Notes: generated by a model from the sequence alone, not told the origin. Numbered from the stretch's first letter, positions 17,185 to 26,678 are shown. The stretch: 64,000 bases of DNA from Mesorhizobium sp. B1-1-8 (GCF_006442795.2 NZ_CP083956.1:4007501-4071500), one strand, 5' to 3'. Made by a program: numbers and translations.

Positions 17185-18825
17185 ATGAAATTCATGCTGA
17201 CCGACAGAAAACTGCACCCGCAGGCAAAGCCGACCGCCGCGGATTTCAAGACGGGCGCTATCAGCCGGCGCGAATATCTGGCCATCATGGCCGGCTTCGG
17301 CGTCAGCGCAGCCGGCGCGCTGGCGCTGGGCGGGCTGATACCCTCGCCTGCCAGCGCCGGGGAACCGAAGCGCGGCGGCGTGTTGCGCGTCGCCATGAAC
17401 GTCAAGGGTTTCAAGGACCCGCGCACTTTCGACGGCGTCGAAATGTCCAACGTCGCGCGCCACTGCAACGAATATCTGGTGCGCTGGAACACCGACTTCA
17501 CCTTCGAGCCGTGGCTGCTCGAAAGCTGGGACACCAGCGACGACGCCAGGACAATCACGCTGCATGTGCGCAAGGGCATCACCTGGTCGAACGGCGACAC
17601 CTTCAACGCCGACGATGTCATCCACAACCTCAACCGCTGGTGCGATGCCGGCGTTGCCGGCAATTCGGTCGCCGCGCGCATGGGCGCGCTGGTCAATGCC
17701 GATACCAAGAAGCCGGTCGACGGCGGCATCCAGAAGGTCGACGACTATACCGTCAAGCTCAACCTGCCCAAGCCCGACATCTCGCTGATCGCCGGCATGG
17801 CCGACTATCCGGCGCTGATCATGCACCGCTCCTACGAAGGCGACGGCAACCCGATGAAGGCCTTGGCTATCACCACCGGCCCCTGCGAGCTGGTGAGCTG
17901 GGATGCCGAGACGGGCGCCGAGGTGAAGCGCAAGGACAAGCCGTGGTGGAAGGGTGAATTCTACCTCGACGGCATCAAATGGGTTGACTACGGCTCCGAT
18001 CCAAACGCCATGCTGTCGGCCTTCGAATCAGGCGAAATCGACACCGACCACGAGACCGCTTCGGATGCCGTCTCGCAGACCGACAAGATGGGCTTGCAGA
18101 ATTCCGAGATCGCCACCGGCTCGACCATCGTTGCCCGCTTCAATGTCGGCAATTCGCCCTATGACGATATCAAGGTGCGCCGCGCCGCGCAGCTCGCCGT
18201 CGACAATGCGGCGGTGCTGAAGCTCGGCCTCGACGGCCGGGGCAAGCCCGCCGACAACCACCATGTCGGCCCGATGCATCCCGAATTCGCCGATATCGGC
18301 CCGGCCAAGCGCGATATCGAGGCGGCGAAAAAGCTGCTTGCCGAGGCCGGCAAGGCCGACCACGAATACGAGCTCATCTCGGTCGATATCGAATGGCAAA
18401 AGAGCACCGCCGACGCCATCGCCGCGCAAATTCGCGAGGCGGGGCTGAAGATCAAGCGCACCGTGCTGCCGGCCGCGACCTTCTGGAACGACTGGAGCAA
18501 ATTCCCCTATTCCTGCACCGAATGGCTTGGCCGGCCGCTCGGCGTCCAGGTGCTGGCGCTCGCCTACAAGTCGGGCGCGGCCTGGAACGAAAGCGCCTAT
18601 TCGAACAAGGAATTCGACGAACTTCTCGACAAGGCGCTGGCAACGCCCGATGCCGCCCAGCGCAAGGAGATCATGGCCAAGATCGAGCAGAATCTGCGCG
18701 ACTCCGGCGTCATCGTCCAGCCCTACTGGCGCTCCGTCTACCGCACCTACCGCAAGGGCGTGCAGGGCTGCGCGCAGCACCAGGCGCTCGAGCAGCACTT
18801 CGAGAAGGTGTGGCTGGAGTCCTGA
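17185..18825 (+). CDS. ABC transporter substrate-binding protein, family 5 (peptide/nickel type), Tat-exported
   Basis: Periplasmic solute-binding protein of 546 residues. The N-terminus has a twin-arginine signal ([13 protein letters not shown], then a hydrophobic stretch ending PASAGEP) after an unusually long ~29-residue leader. SBP_bac_5 features follow: [42 protein letters not shown] and the C-terminal [13 protein letters not shown] ribosome-binding site (GAGGGAAC) precedes the ATG. No permease or ATPase genes follow, so it must use subunits encoded elsewhere. Its place behind the M24/hydrolase operon suggests it captures their substrate. The B1 repeat separates it from that operon. Confidence 0.92.
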   Translation: MKFMLTDRKLHPQAKPTAADFKTGAISRREYLAIMAGFGVSAAGALALGGLIPSPASAGEPKRGGVLRVAMNVKGFKDPRTFDGVEMSNVARHCNEYLVRWNTDFTFEPWLLESWDTSDDARTITLHVRKGITWSNGDTFNADDVIHNLNRWCDAGVAGNSVAARMGALVNADTKKPVDGGIQKVDDYTVKLNLPKPDISLIAGMADYPALIMHRSYEGDGNPMKALAITTGPCELVSWDAETGAEVKRKDKPWWKGEFYLDGIKWVDYGSDPNAMLSAFESGEIDTDHETASDAVSQTDKMGLQNSEIATGSTIVARFNVGNSPYDDIKVRRAAQLAVDNAAVLKLGLDGRGKPADNHHVGPMHPEFADIGPAKRDIEAAKKLLAEAGKADHEYELISVDIEWQKSTADAIAAQIREAGLKIKRTVLPAATFWNDWSKFPYSCTEWLGRPLGVQVLALAYKSGAAWNESAYSNKEFDELLDKALATPDAAQRKEIMAKIEQNLRDSGVIVQPYWRSVYRTYRKGVQGCAQHQALEQHFEKVWLES

Positions 18826-18841
18826 TCCTCCCAGGATGTAG

Positions 18842-18877
18842 TCGGCCGGCGTAGTTCATCTGAGCCGCGCCGGCCGA
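18842..18877 (+). terminator. Hairpin behind the ABC binding-protein gene
   Basis: TCGGCCGGCG (18842-18851) pairs perfectly with CGCCGGCCGA (18868-18877), a 10-bp GC stem with a 16-base loop. It is 16 bases after the stop codon. There is no T run, so it may stabilise the 3' end rather than terminate transcription by itself. Confidence 0.45.
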
Positions 18878-18995
18878 ATGCTGCATGCCATGTGCCTGCT
18901 TTTCGGCACAGATTGCGTTTCCTCGGTCAGATATGTGCCAGCGGCTCTGCACCCGGCGAGCGTTGCAGACAAACCATTGCTGTTCCCATTCAAGT

Positions 18996-19760
18996 CTACG
19001 AGAAAATCTCGGCCAGTTCCTCGACGCTGGTCCCCTCCTTGACCCGTCGCAGTTCGACATAGCTGACCGCTGGAACCACCGACCCCACGACAAACTCGGC
19101 TGCGGCCAAGATAGTCGACACGAAGAAACCTGACGGTGAGCCAAAGGCGAACAGCAGTCGTTTTAGCGAGAGGTTGATCGCAAGCGTTGCCAGGAACACC
19201 ACAAGCCAAACCGCCACAACGGGCCAGCGGCTTCCGGCCGTAAGGTCGCGGCTGCGCGCCAGGCTGCCCAGCACCCCTCGCCTTTCCTGGATGAGAACCG
19301 GTATCGCGACAAACCAGCGCGCCAACAACAGCAACCCGGGAACGACAAGCAGCACAAAGCCAAAGAGGACGCCAAGGGCAAGCAGAAACGAAATGCCTAT
19401 TGCCGGCAGCAGGAATGCGAGAGCGGTACCGATACAATCTCTGATCAGCGGCCGTTTGCCATTCAGATCCTCGATCGCAGCCCGCATCAGCGCGGACTGC
19501 AGGAACGACAAAAGCAGGACGTAACCGACCACGCCAATTGCCGAGAGCATGATTCTCTGCACCGAGGGTTCTGGTGAGCCGTGTTCTACGAGGGTGACGG
19601 ACTCCCAGAACCACAGCGAAAAGGCAAAGTTGGGCAAGGCGTAAACAACCAGCCCGAGGCCGAGACACAGGACAGGATTTCGGCCGATGACAGTAAAGCT
19701 GTCGCCAAGCACTCGGCCGATACGGAATTTGTCAGGTCGTTGAAGTGCCACCGACGCCAT
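18996..19760 (-). CDS. Multi-pass membrane protein, paralogue of the upstream gene
   Basis: 254 residues with about six hydrophobic segments. It shares with its neighbour the start FRIGRVLGDSFTVIGRN, the middle ALMRAAIEDLNGKRP, VPVLIQER-type and SLARSRDLTAGSRW motifs, and the tail YVELRRVKEGTSVEELAEIFS. Relatives are annotated as glycerophosphodiester-phosphodiesterase membrane-domain-like proteins, without catalytic residues. It begins 25 bases after the paralogue and is clearly a tandem duplication. Divergent from the MoxR operon; it may form part of the same membrane assembly (inference). Confidence 0.75.
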   Translation of the reverse strand: MASVALQRPDKFRIGRVLGDSFTVIGRNPVLCLGLGLVVYALPNFAFSLWFWESVTLVEHGSPEPSVQRIMLSAIGVVGYVLLLSFLQSALMRAAIEDLNGKRPLIRDCIGTALAFLLPAIGISFLLALGVLFGFVLLVVPGLLLLARWFVAIPVLIQERRGVLGSLARSRDLTAGSRWPVVAVWLVVFLATLAINLSLKRLLFAFGSPSGFFVSTILAAAEFVVGSVVPAVSYVELRRVKEGTSVEELAEIFS

Positions 19761-19785
19761 GAAGCGTTTCCTGCCGTCTTATTCT

Positions 19786-20568
19786 TTAAGAGAATATCTC
19801 CGCCAGTTGATCGATGCTTGCGCCTTCCTTGGCCTGGCGCAGCTCGACGTAGCTCACCGCCGTGGCGACCGACAGCACCATGGACACCACGGTTTGCACC
19901 AGCGCGGCTCCCACCTCGGCGATGATCCCGCCGAAGAGGACGAGCACCAGCAGCATTCCCCACTGGATGATCATCGCTATGATGACGATGATGAGGAACA
20001 GCCCGAACAGCGACCAGCGGCTGCCCTTGGTCAGGGCGCGGCTGCGCGACATCGAGCCGAAGACGCCGAGCCGCTCCTGGATCAGCACCGGCACCGCCAT
20101 CGACCAGCCCAGCCACAGGATGATGCCGGGCACGATCAGCAGCATCAGGCCGATGCCCGCGCCAATGCCGACGAGCAGGCCAATTGCGAGCGTCGGCAGC
20201 AGGAAGCGAATGGCTATCTGTATGCAGTCGCCGAAGGACGGCTGCTTGCCGTTCAGATCCTCGATCGTCGCCCGCATCAGCGCGGCCTGCAGCAACAGCG
20301 CGAAAACAAACGCAACCAAGCCGGCGATAATGCTGATGTAGAAGTTGCGAAACACCGCGTTGGGATCTGCCATGGCGCCCGGGTCGCCGTGCAGCATGGC
20401 GTCGATCTGCGGCTGCTGCCACATCCTGATGAGCAATGCCGGCAGGCCTGAAAACAGGAGAGCGAGGCCGATGCACAGGCCTATATTGCGGCCGATGACG
20501 GAAAAAGTACCGTTGAATACCCTGCCGATCTCGAATCGGCCGGGTTGTCCTAGTGTCGCAGTCGTCAT
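19786..20568 (-). CDS. Multi-pass membrane protein, paralogue of the downstream gene
   Basis: 260 residues, about six membrane helices, starting MTTATLGQPGRFEIGRVFNG. It shares many blocks with the next gene (SVIGRN, ALMRATIEDLNGKQP, AVPVLIQERLGVFGS, SRALTKGSRW, and an ELRQAKEGASIDQLAEIFS end). A good Shine-Dalgarno (GGGGGAAA) precedes the ATG. First gene of a two-gene operon, transcribed away from the DUF4129-MoxR operon with a ~150-base shared upstream region. Molecular role unknown. Similar membrane proteins accompany MoxR/DUF58/SpoIIM clusters in other phyla (recall). Confidence 0.77.
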   Translation of the reverse strand: MTTATLGQPGRFEIGRVFNGTFSVIGRNIGLCIGLALLFSGLPALLIRMWQQPQIDAMLHGDPGAMADPNAVFRNFYISIIAGLVAFVFALLLQAALMRATIEDLNGKQPSFGDCIQIAIRFLLPTLAIGLLVGIGAGIGLMLLIVPGIILWLGWSMAVPVLIQERLGVFGSMSRSRALTKGSRWSLFGLFLIIVIIAMIIQWGMLLVLVLFGGIIAEVGAALVQTVVSMVLSVATAVSYVELRQAKEGASIDQLAEIFS

Positions 20569-20718
20569 GATATTTCCCCCGATTAATCGCCATACCCTAC
20601 CAGGCGATCATGAAAGTAAATTTGCCAAGATTGAAAGACGCCGTCCAGTGCACTTGCAATTATCTTGCAGCATTGCCAGTGTCGGCGCCGAACCGCAGGT
20701 TGCAGGGGGAGCGAGCGG

Positions 20719-21351
20719 GTGACAGTCGCACAGCCGGGCACAGCCGACGCCGAATGGCTGGCGAAGATGCACAAGCAGTTGCTGGCGGACGATTCGATCC
20801 AGTTTGCGCTGCCCACCTTAGTGCAGCCAAAACCGCCGGAGTGGATGAAGCCCCTGCTCGAGGCTTTGGCGAAGATCGGCCCCTATATGATCTATATGTT
20901 CTGGGGCGCGGTGATCATCGGCGTCGCGGTCATCGTCCTTCTTATCGCGCTCGAAGCGCAAGGCATCGCCTGGCATCTGCCCTGGCGGCGAAAGCGCAAG
21001 GAGACCGAGGCGCAGGAGGAATGGCGCCCGGATGCGGGCGCGGCGCAGATCCTGCTTTCCGAAGCCGACGCGCTTGCCGCGCGCGGCGACTATGACGAGG
21101 CCGTGCACCTTCTGCTTCGCCGCAGCGTCGCCGATATCGCCGGACGGCTGCCCGATTTTCTGCGCCCGTCGCTGACCTCGCGCGACATCGCCGCCGCCGC
21201 ATCGCTGCCGGCGCGGGCTCGCAGCGCCTTCAGCGAGATCGCGCGCATCGTCGAGGCCGCGCTGTTCGCCCGCCGGCCGGTCGGCGCCGAGGGCTGGCGG
21301 CAGGCGCGGGGCGCCTATGAGCGCTTCGCCTTCCGGGACGCCTGGGCATGA
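20719..21351 (+). CDS. DUF4129 domain protein, membrane-anchored
   Basis: About 210 residues from GTG 20719, chosen for the purine-rich AGGGGGA upstream. One transmembrane segment (IYMFWGAVIIGVAVIVLLIA) is followed by a basic stop-transfer and a cytosolic domain with GDYDEAVHLLLRRSVADIAGRLPD and FARRPVGAEGWRQARGAYERF, the DUF4129 pattern otherwise found at the C-terminus of membrane transglutaminases. Here the transglutaminase half is missing. First gene of a six-gene operon whose members overlap end to start; its stop overlaps the DUF4350 start by four bases (ATGA). Confidence 0.8.
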   Translation: MTVAQPGTADAEWLAKMHKQLLADDSIQFALPTLVQPKPPEWMKPLLEALAKIGPYMIYMFWGAVIIGVAVIVLLIALEAQGIAWHLPWRRKRKETEAQEEWRPDAGAAQILLSEADALAARGDYDEAVHLLLRRSVADIAGRLPDFLRPSLTSRDIAAAASLPARARSAFSEIARIVEAALFARRPVGAEGWRQARGAYERFAFRDAWA

Positions 21352-22547
21352 GCGCGCCGGCCGCCGAGGCAGCCGAGGCGCCGTTCAGCCGCAGAACCCT
21401 GTTCTGGGGCATCTTCGCCAGCCTGCTGGCGGCGGCCGGATTTTTCCTGCTGTCGACCTATGCGCCCGACTTCCGCCAGCCCGAAGGCGGCGCCACGCCG
21501 CTCTCCAAGGGCGGCACCGGCTATGCCGGTCTCGTCGAATGGCTGAAATTGACTGGCGGACCGGAGTTGATGGTTCGGACCGAAGGCGATCTCAGCCGAA
21601 ATCTACTGCTGATTGTCACCATCGCGCCGGGCAGCGATCCTGCGGCGCTCGAACGCATCATCAAGTTGCGCTCGGGCATGAACACGCTGTTCGTACTGCC
21701 CAAATGGCAAACCATGCCGCTGTTCGGCCATGAAGGCTGGGAAATGAAGGTCGAGCGGCTGCCGGACACCGTCGTCAACGATTGGCTCGGCCGCATCGCC
21801 AAGGCAAAGCTCGGCCAGGGGAAGAGCACGGTCGCGCAAATTGATATCGACGGCCACATGGTTGCGGTGCCCGATGAGCTGCAATGGGTGGCCGACGATC
21901 AGCCGGTGATCGCCGCCGGCAGCGGCAAGGCTATACTTACCAAGCTCGACAACAAGCCCTTCTACATCCTGACCGATCCCGATTTCATCAACAACGCCGC
22001 GCTGCAGGACGAGCAAAAGGCGGTCGCCGCGCTAAGTCTGATCGCGATGCTCGAAAGCCGCAGGCCTGCGGTGATGTTCGACCTTACGCTGCACGGCATC
22101 GGCCAGAAATACGATCTCGCCAAGCTTCTGGTCGAGCCGCCCTTCCTAGCGCTGACGCTGTCGGTGCTGACGGCGGCTGCACTTGCCTTCCTGCACGGGC
22201 TCGGCCGGTTCGGGCCGCCGCGCGCGGAGGGACGCGCCATTGCCTTCGGCAAGCGGGCGCTGGTCGACACCACGGCGACGCTCTTGAAACGCGCCGGCCG
22301 GCTGCAGGAGCTCGGCGACCGCTACGCATCGCTGATGCGGGCGCGGGCGGCGGCGCTGCTCGGCGCCCCGCACGGGCTGCAGGGCGAGGCGCTCGACCAT
22401 TGGCTGGATTCCCGCGACAAGGACGAAGCCGGCGGCTTTAGCGCGCGCTTCAATGCCGCGAACGATTCCAGGACATTGGCTGCAATGCATGAAGCAGCGG
22501 AAAAACTGCATGACTGGACGGCAAGGAGGCTCGGTGAACGTCGATGA
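21348..22547 (+). CDS. DUF4350 domain protein
   Basis: 399 residues. An N-terminal membrane helix (TLFWGIFASLLAAAGFFLLS) is followed by a Rossmann-like domain resembling the ThuA/GATase-like fold (GGTGYAGLVEWLKLTGG, LLLIVTIAPGSDPAALERII) and a second helix near residue 265 (LALTLSVLTAAALAFLHGLG). The predicted topology leaves the first domain outside. DUF4350 proteins are constant partners of MoxR and DUF58 proteins. Overlaps the preceding gene by four bases and the MoxR gene by 14. The function is not established in any organism I can name. Confidence 0.82.
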   Translation: MSAPAAEAAEAPFSRRTLFWGIFASLLAAAGFFLLSTYAPDFRQPEGGATPLSKGGTGYAGLVEWLKLTGGPELMVRTEGDLSRNLLLIVTIAPGSDPAALERIIKLRSGMNTLFVLPKWQTMPLFGHEGWEMKVERLPDTVVNDWLGRIAKAKLGQGKSTVAQIDIDGHMVAVPDELQWVADDQPVIAAGSGKAILTKLDNKPFYILTDPDFINNAALQDEQKAVAALSLIAMLESRRPAVMFDLTLHGIGQKYDLAKLLVEPPFLALTLSVLTAAALAFLHGLGRFGPPRAEGRAIAFGKRALVDTTATLLKRAGRLQELGDRYASLMRARAAALLGAPHGLQGEALDHWLDSRDKDEAGGFSARFNAANDSRTLAAMHEAAEKLHDWTARRLGERR

Positions 22548-23490
22548 TGTGAAGGCCCTGGCGACAGCGATCAGGGAAGAAGTGGCGAAAGCGATCACCG
22601 GCCAGCGCGACACGGTCGATCTGATGCTGACGGCTCTGTTCGCCGGCGGGCACATTTTGCTCGAAGGCCCGCCGGGCACGGCCAAGACCATGACGGCGCG
22701 CTGCTTCGCGCAGGCGCTTGGCGTCGCTTATGGGCGAATCCAGTTCACGCCGGACCTGATGCCCGGCGATATCGTCGGCGCCAACATCTACAATTTCCAG
22801 ACCGGGCAGTTCACGCTGACGCGCGGCCCGATCTTCTGCGATCTTTTGCTCGCCGACGAGATCAACCGCACGCCGCCGAAGACGCAGGCCGCCCTTTTGG
22901 AAGCCATGCAGGAGCATGCCGTCACCTTCGACGGCACCACGCACTCGCTCGGCCGGAATTTCATGGTGGTGGCGACGCAGAACCCGATCGAGCATCAGGG
23001 CGTCTACCCGCTGCCGGAGGCGCAGCTCGACCGCTTCCTGTTCAAGCACCGGGTGAGCTATCCGGACCCGCAGGAGGAGCGCGCCATCATCGTCCATCAT
23101 GGCGGCGGCTCCGCCTCGCACGACATCGCGCAATACGGCATCACGGCGCGGACCGACCGCGAGACGCTGCAGGCGGCGCTTGCCACGGTCGGCGAGGTGA
23201 CGCTGGTCGACGACGTCGTCGGCTATATCGCGGCGCTGGTGCGCGGCACGCGCGAGAGCCCTGACCTTGAAGTCGGCGCAAGCCCTCGCGCGGGCGCCAT
23301 GCTGGCCCGCGCGGCGCGCGCCAGGGCCGCGCTCGACGGCCGCGCCTATGTCATTCCCGACGACGTCAAGGCGCTCGCCGTGCCGGCGCTGCGCCATCGC
23401 GTCATCCTGTCGCCGTCGGCGCAGATCGACGGGCGACTGGTTGAGCAGATCGTTTCCGACCTCGTCGACCACACGGAAGCGCCGCGTTGA
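22534..23490 (+). CDS. MoxR-family AAA+ ATPase
   Basis: Cytosolic AAA+ chaperone of 318 residues. Walker A GPPGTAKT lies at 45-52 and Walker B LLLADEINRTPPKTQ at about 104-118. The sensor VVATQNPIEHQGVYPLPEAQLDRF is diagnostic for MoxR. Start is GTG 22534, preceded by AGGAGG and overlapping the DUF4350 gene by 14 bases. MoxR proteins work with VWA-type partners to mature or insert metals into protein complexes; the DUF58 gene that follows supplies the VWA-like partner. Confidence 0.92.
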   Translation: MNVDDVKALATAIREEVAKAITGQRDTVDLMLTALFAGGHILLEGPPGTAKTMTARCFAQALGVAYGRIQFTPDLMPGDIVGANIYNFQTGQFTLTRGPIFCDLLLADEINRTPPKTQAALLEAMQEHAVTFDGTTHSLGRNFMVVATQNPIEHQGVYPLPEAQLDRFLFKHRVSYPDPQEERAIIVHHGGGSASHDIAQYGITARTDRETLQAALATVGEVTLVDDVVGYIAALVRGTRESPDLEVGASPRAGAMLARAARARAALDGRAYVIPDDVKALAVPALRHRVILSPSAQIDGRLVEQIVSDLVDHTEAPR

Positions 23491-24791
23491 TCTATCCGAG
23501 CGGCAGAGCGGTCTGGGCAGCGGCGGCGGGTGCCATCCCCGCCTTCCTGATCGCGCTTGCGCTGCCTTCCGTCTGGTATCTCGGCCTGTTGTGGATGTGC
23601 GGGCTTGTCGCCTTCCTCGCCGTCGATGCGGCGGCCGGGCGCGGACGCGCCGCGCTCAGCGCCACGCTGACCGCGCCGCCGCAGGTCGGCGTCGGCGGGC
23701 GCTTCACGCTCCACATCGCCGCCAGCCTCGGCGCACGGCCGCGCCGGCTGCAGGCGCGCGTCGGACACGACCAGCGGCTGGCGCCGGTCAACGGCACCGG
23801 CGGGCGGCTTCCGCCAAATGGCGGCACGCTCGACCTCGAATTCGATGCCGTCAGGCGCGGTATCGCCAGCTTCGACCGGCTGTGGCTGCGCTGGCAGGGC
23901 CCGTTCGGGCTGATCTGGAACCAGGTCGTGCTGCCGATGGACCGTAAGGTTGCGGTGTTGCCCGACGTTAGCAGCGCGCGCGACGAGGCGATCACGCTGC
24001 TGCAACGCTCGGCGCTTGCCGACGGCCATGCGCAAAGGCGCGCCGGCCAGGGCCGCGAATTCGAGTCGCTGAAGGATTACCAGCCCGGCATGGGCCGGCG
24101 CATGATCGACTGGAAGCGCAGCGCCCGCCACGGCAAGCTTGTGGCGCGCGAGTTCCGGGTCGAGGAGAACAACAATATCGTGCTGGCCATCGACTGCGGG
24201 CGGCTGATGTGCGAGCCGGTCGACGGCGTGCCGAAGGTCGACCGAGCGGTGACGGCGGCACTGCTGTCGGCCTTCATCGCGCTGAAGGGCGGCGATCTCG
24301 TCAGCCTGTTCTCCTTCGATGCCAAACCGCGCGTCTCCAGCGGCGCGGTGCGCGGCTCGTCGAGCTTCACCATGATCCAGAAGCGGGCGGCCGAGATCGA
24401 CTATTCGACCGAGGAGACCAATTTCACCCTCGCTTTGACCACGCTTGCGGCAAAACTCGACAGGCGCTCGCTGGTCATCATCTTCACCGATTTCGTCGAT
24501 CCGATCAGCGCCGAGCTGATGCTGCGCACCGTCGGCAGGCTGACCGAGCGGCATCTGGTGCTGTTCATGCTGATGAGGGATGTCGAACTGGAAACGCTGG
24601 CCGACATGGCGCCGGCGACGCCGGAGGATGTCGCCCGCGCGGTGACCGCCGGCGGCCTGCTCCGGGAACGGCAAGTGGTGATCGGGCGGCTCAGGCTGCT
24701 CGGCGCGCATGTGATCGAGGCCGACCACCAGCGGCTCGGCCCGGCGCTGGTCGAGCGCTATATCCAGCTCAAGGAGGAGAACCTCTTATGA
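23487..24791 (+). CDS. DUF58 (VWA-like) membrane protein
   Basis: 434 residues. Two closely spaced N-terminal hydrophobic segments (AAAAGAIPAFLIALALPSVW, LGLLWMCGLVAFLAVDAAAG) are followed by the DUF58 core: GREFESLKDYQPGMGRRMID, WKRSARHGKLVAREFRVEEN and NNIVLAIDCGRLM, where the Asp-x-Gly/Ser-x-x area is a degenerate MIDAS. The start is TTG 23487, forming TTGA with the MoxR stop. The standard partner of the MoxR ATPase upstream; the pair probably acts on a membrane client encoded in this operon (inference). Confidence 0.88.
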   Translation: MIYPSGRAVWAAAAGAIPAFLIALALPSVWYLGLLWMCGLVAFLAVDAAAGRGRAALSATLTAPPQVGVGGRFTLHIAASLGARPRRLQARVGHDQRLAPVNGTGGRLPPNGGTLDLEFDAVRRGIASFDRLWLRWQGPFGLIWNQVVLPMDRKVAVLPDVSSARDEAITLLQRSALADGHAQRRAGQGREFESLKDYQPGMGRRMIDWKRSARHGKLVAREFRVEENNNIVLAIDCGRLMCEPVDGVPKVDRAVTAALLSAFIALKGGDLVSLFSFDAKPRVSSGAVRGSSSFTMIQKRAAEIDYSTEETNFTLALTTLAAKLDRRSLVIIFTDFVDPISAELMLRTVGRLTERHLVLFMLMRDVELETLADMAPATPEDVARAVTAGGLLRERQVVIGRLRLLGAHVIEADHQRLGPALVERYIQLKEENLL

Positions 24792-25807
24792 CGCTGCCCG
24801 CCGGAACCGATGCGCTGCGCCAATCGCTGGCGAGCTTTCGCCAGGAGCGCGAAACCGACTGGAAGGCATTCGAGGCGCTGCTTGCCCGCGTCGAGAAGCG
24901 GGCGCCGCGGGCACTGTCGGAAGACGAGCTGCTGTCGCTGCCGCTGCTCTACCGCTCGGCCTTGTCCTCGCTCTCGGTGGCGCGGGCAACGTCGCTCGAC
25001 AGCGCGCTGATCGCTTATCTCGAAGCGCTTTGCCTGCGCGGCTATTTCTATCTCTACGGCGCACGGCGAGGCTTGAAGGAGCGCATCGGCGATTTCTTCC
25101 TGCGCGATTGGCCGGCGGCGATCCGCGACCTATGGCGCGAGACAGGCGTGTCGGTCGGACTGACGATCATCGGTGCCATAGCCGGTTACTGGCTGGTCGC
25201 TTCCGACAAACGCTGGTACGACGCCATCATCGCGCCCGGCCTTGCCGGCGGCCGCAATCCGGATTCATCGGCCGAAATGCTGCGCAGCGTGCTTTATGGG
25301 GACGGCGGCGGCCATTTCCTGTCGGGCTTCGCCGCCTATCTCTTCACCCACAACACGCAGGTGTCGATCCTGGCCTTCGCGCTGGGCTTCGCTTTCGCCG
25401 TGCCCAGCGTGCTGATCATCCTAATGAATGGCTGCATGCTGGGCGCGATATTCCAGATTTACGTGGCCAAGGGGTTGGGCCTCGAACTGGGCGGCTGGCT
25501 TTCCATCCACGGCACCACCGAATTGTTCGCGATCGCGCTGGCCGGCGCTGCCGGCATGCGCATCGGCACCAGCATCGCTTTTCCCGGCGAGTTGACCCGT
25601 ATGGCGGCGGCAGCCCGGGCCGGCCGCGTCGCGGCGACCGCGATGGTCGGGGTGATGGTGATGTTGTTGTTTGCCGGCTTGCTTGAAGGCATTGGCCGGC
25701 AAACGATCACCGGCGACGCGGTGCGCTATGCGATCGGCGGCGGCATGCTGACGCTATGGATTTGCTATTTCTACCTGTTCCGAATGGTGCGGCATGGCAA
25801 CGGCTAG
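24788..25807 (+). CDS. SpoIIM-like (stage II sporulation protein M family) membrane protein
   Basis: 339 residues, ATG overlapping the DUF58 stop (ATGA). The cytosolic N-terminal ~120 residues hold the family motif FLARDWP-like FFLRDWPAAIRDLW. Five or so membrane segments follow, with LFTHNTQVSILAFALGF and GGWLSIHGTTELFAIALAGA, the conserved His-Gly and Glu of SpoIIM/DUF95 proteins. In sporulators SpoIIM helps engulfment; this organism does not sporulate, so the role is different. The longer frame beginning at 24209 runs inside DUF58 and is not used. Confidence 0.87.
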   Translation: MTLPAGTDALRQSLASFRQERETDWKAFEALLARVEKRAPRALSEDELLSLPLLYRSALSSLSVARATSLDSALIAYLEALCLRGYFYLYGARRGLKERIGDFFLRDWPAAIRDLWRETGVSVGLTIIGAIAGYWLVASDKRWYDAIIAPGLAGGRNPDSSAEMLRSVLYGDGGGHFLSGFAAYLFTHNTQVSILAFALGFAFAVPSVLIILMNGCMLGAIFQIYVAKGLGLELGGWLSIHGTTELFAIALAGAAGMRIGTSIAFPGELTRMAAAARAGRVAATAMVGVMVMLLFAGLLEGIGRQTITGDAVRYAIGGGMLTLWICYFYLFRMVRHGNG

Positions 25808-26657
25808 GAACCCCGCCACGCTGATCCGTCCGCTGGTCACGCCGGAGGGCGTCGATCTCAGGGTCAAGCTCGCGGATGCCGGCACGCGGGCTTCGGGATT
25901 CCTGCTCGACGTGGTCATCATCGTCGTTGCGGCAGTGGTGGTCAGCCTCGTCGCCCTCTTCGGGCTCGGAGGCTTGGGCTTCAAGGAAGCAGAGCCGCTC
26001 TTCATCGCCTGGATCATCTTCATCTTCTTCCTTCGCAACGTCTATTTCATCGCTTTCGAGGCGGGGCGGCGGGCAGCGACGCCGGGCAAGCGGATGGTCG
26101 GCGTGCGGGTCGCCTCGCGCAGCGGCGCCGGGCTTACCATCGATCAGGTCATCGCGCGCAACCTGATGCGCGAGATCGAGGTTTTCCTGCCGCTGTCGAT
26201 CCTCGCCGCGCGCGCCAGCGCCGACGTCGCCGACACGCTGTCAACCATTTTCGGCCTGGTCTGGGCACTGCTCTTTTCGCTGTTTCCGCTGTTCAACCGC
26301 GACCGGCTCAGGATCGGCGACCTGCTCGCCGGCACCTGGGTCGTCGAGGCGCCGAAGGTAGCGCTAGTCGAGGACCTGTCGCTGCGCAAGGATCCGGTCG
26401 CCGCCCGCTTCCAGTTCAGCCCAGCGCAGCTTGATGCTTACGGCATTGCCGAGTTGCACAAGCTGGAGGAAGTGCTCCGCCGCGACGACTATTTTGCGAT
26501 GAGGGCCGTCGCCGAGACGATCGGCGGGAAGATCGGCGCCAGGATCGAGCCTGTCGATTCAAAAGCTTTCCTCACCGCCTATTACGGCGAATTGCGCGCG
26601 CATCTGGAGCGCAAGCTGCTGCTCGGGAATCGGAAGGCGGACAAGCACGCGCGGTAG
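25794..26657 (+). CDS. RDD-family membrane protein
   Basis: 287 residues, overlapping the SpoIIM gene by 14 bases. The RDD domain reads VKLADAGTRASGFLLDVVIIV (Arg-Asp pair), then EAGRRAATPGKRMVGVRVASR, then RDRLRIGDLLAGTWVVE, with three hydrophobic spans. A ~100-residue soluble C-terminal tail follows, rich in helices. RDD proteins are small membrane proteins of unclear transport function. Last gene of the operon; the next small gene starts 21 bases on. Confidence 0.87.
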   Translation: MATARNPATLIRPLVTPEGVDLRVKLADAGTRASGFLLDVVIIVVAAVVVSLVALFGLGGLGFKEAEPLFIAWIIFIFFLRNVYFIAFEAGRRAATPGKRMVGVRVASRSGAGLTIDQVIARNLMREIEVFLPLSILAARASADVADTLSTIFGLVWALLFSLFPLFNRDRLRIGDLLAGTWVVEAPKVALVEDLSLRKDPVAARFQFSPAQLDAYGIAELHKLEEVLRRDDYFAMRAVAETIGGKIGARIEPVDSKAFLTAYYGELRAHLERKLLLGNRKADKHAR

Positions 26658-26678
26658 TAGACTAGGACGAGCGATGCA

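Noticed and set aside
16002..17729. 575-aa minus-strand frame over the alpha/beta hydrolase and binding protein
   Set aside because: It lies antisense to two well-supported genes and to a repeat, and has no recognisable domain.
24209..25807. 532-aa frame as the start of the SpoIIM gene
   Set aside because: Its first ~190 codons lie out of frame inside DUF58 and are arginine-rich like other shadow frames. ATG 24788 overlaps the DUF58 stop and starts a normal SpoIIM protein.
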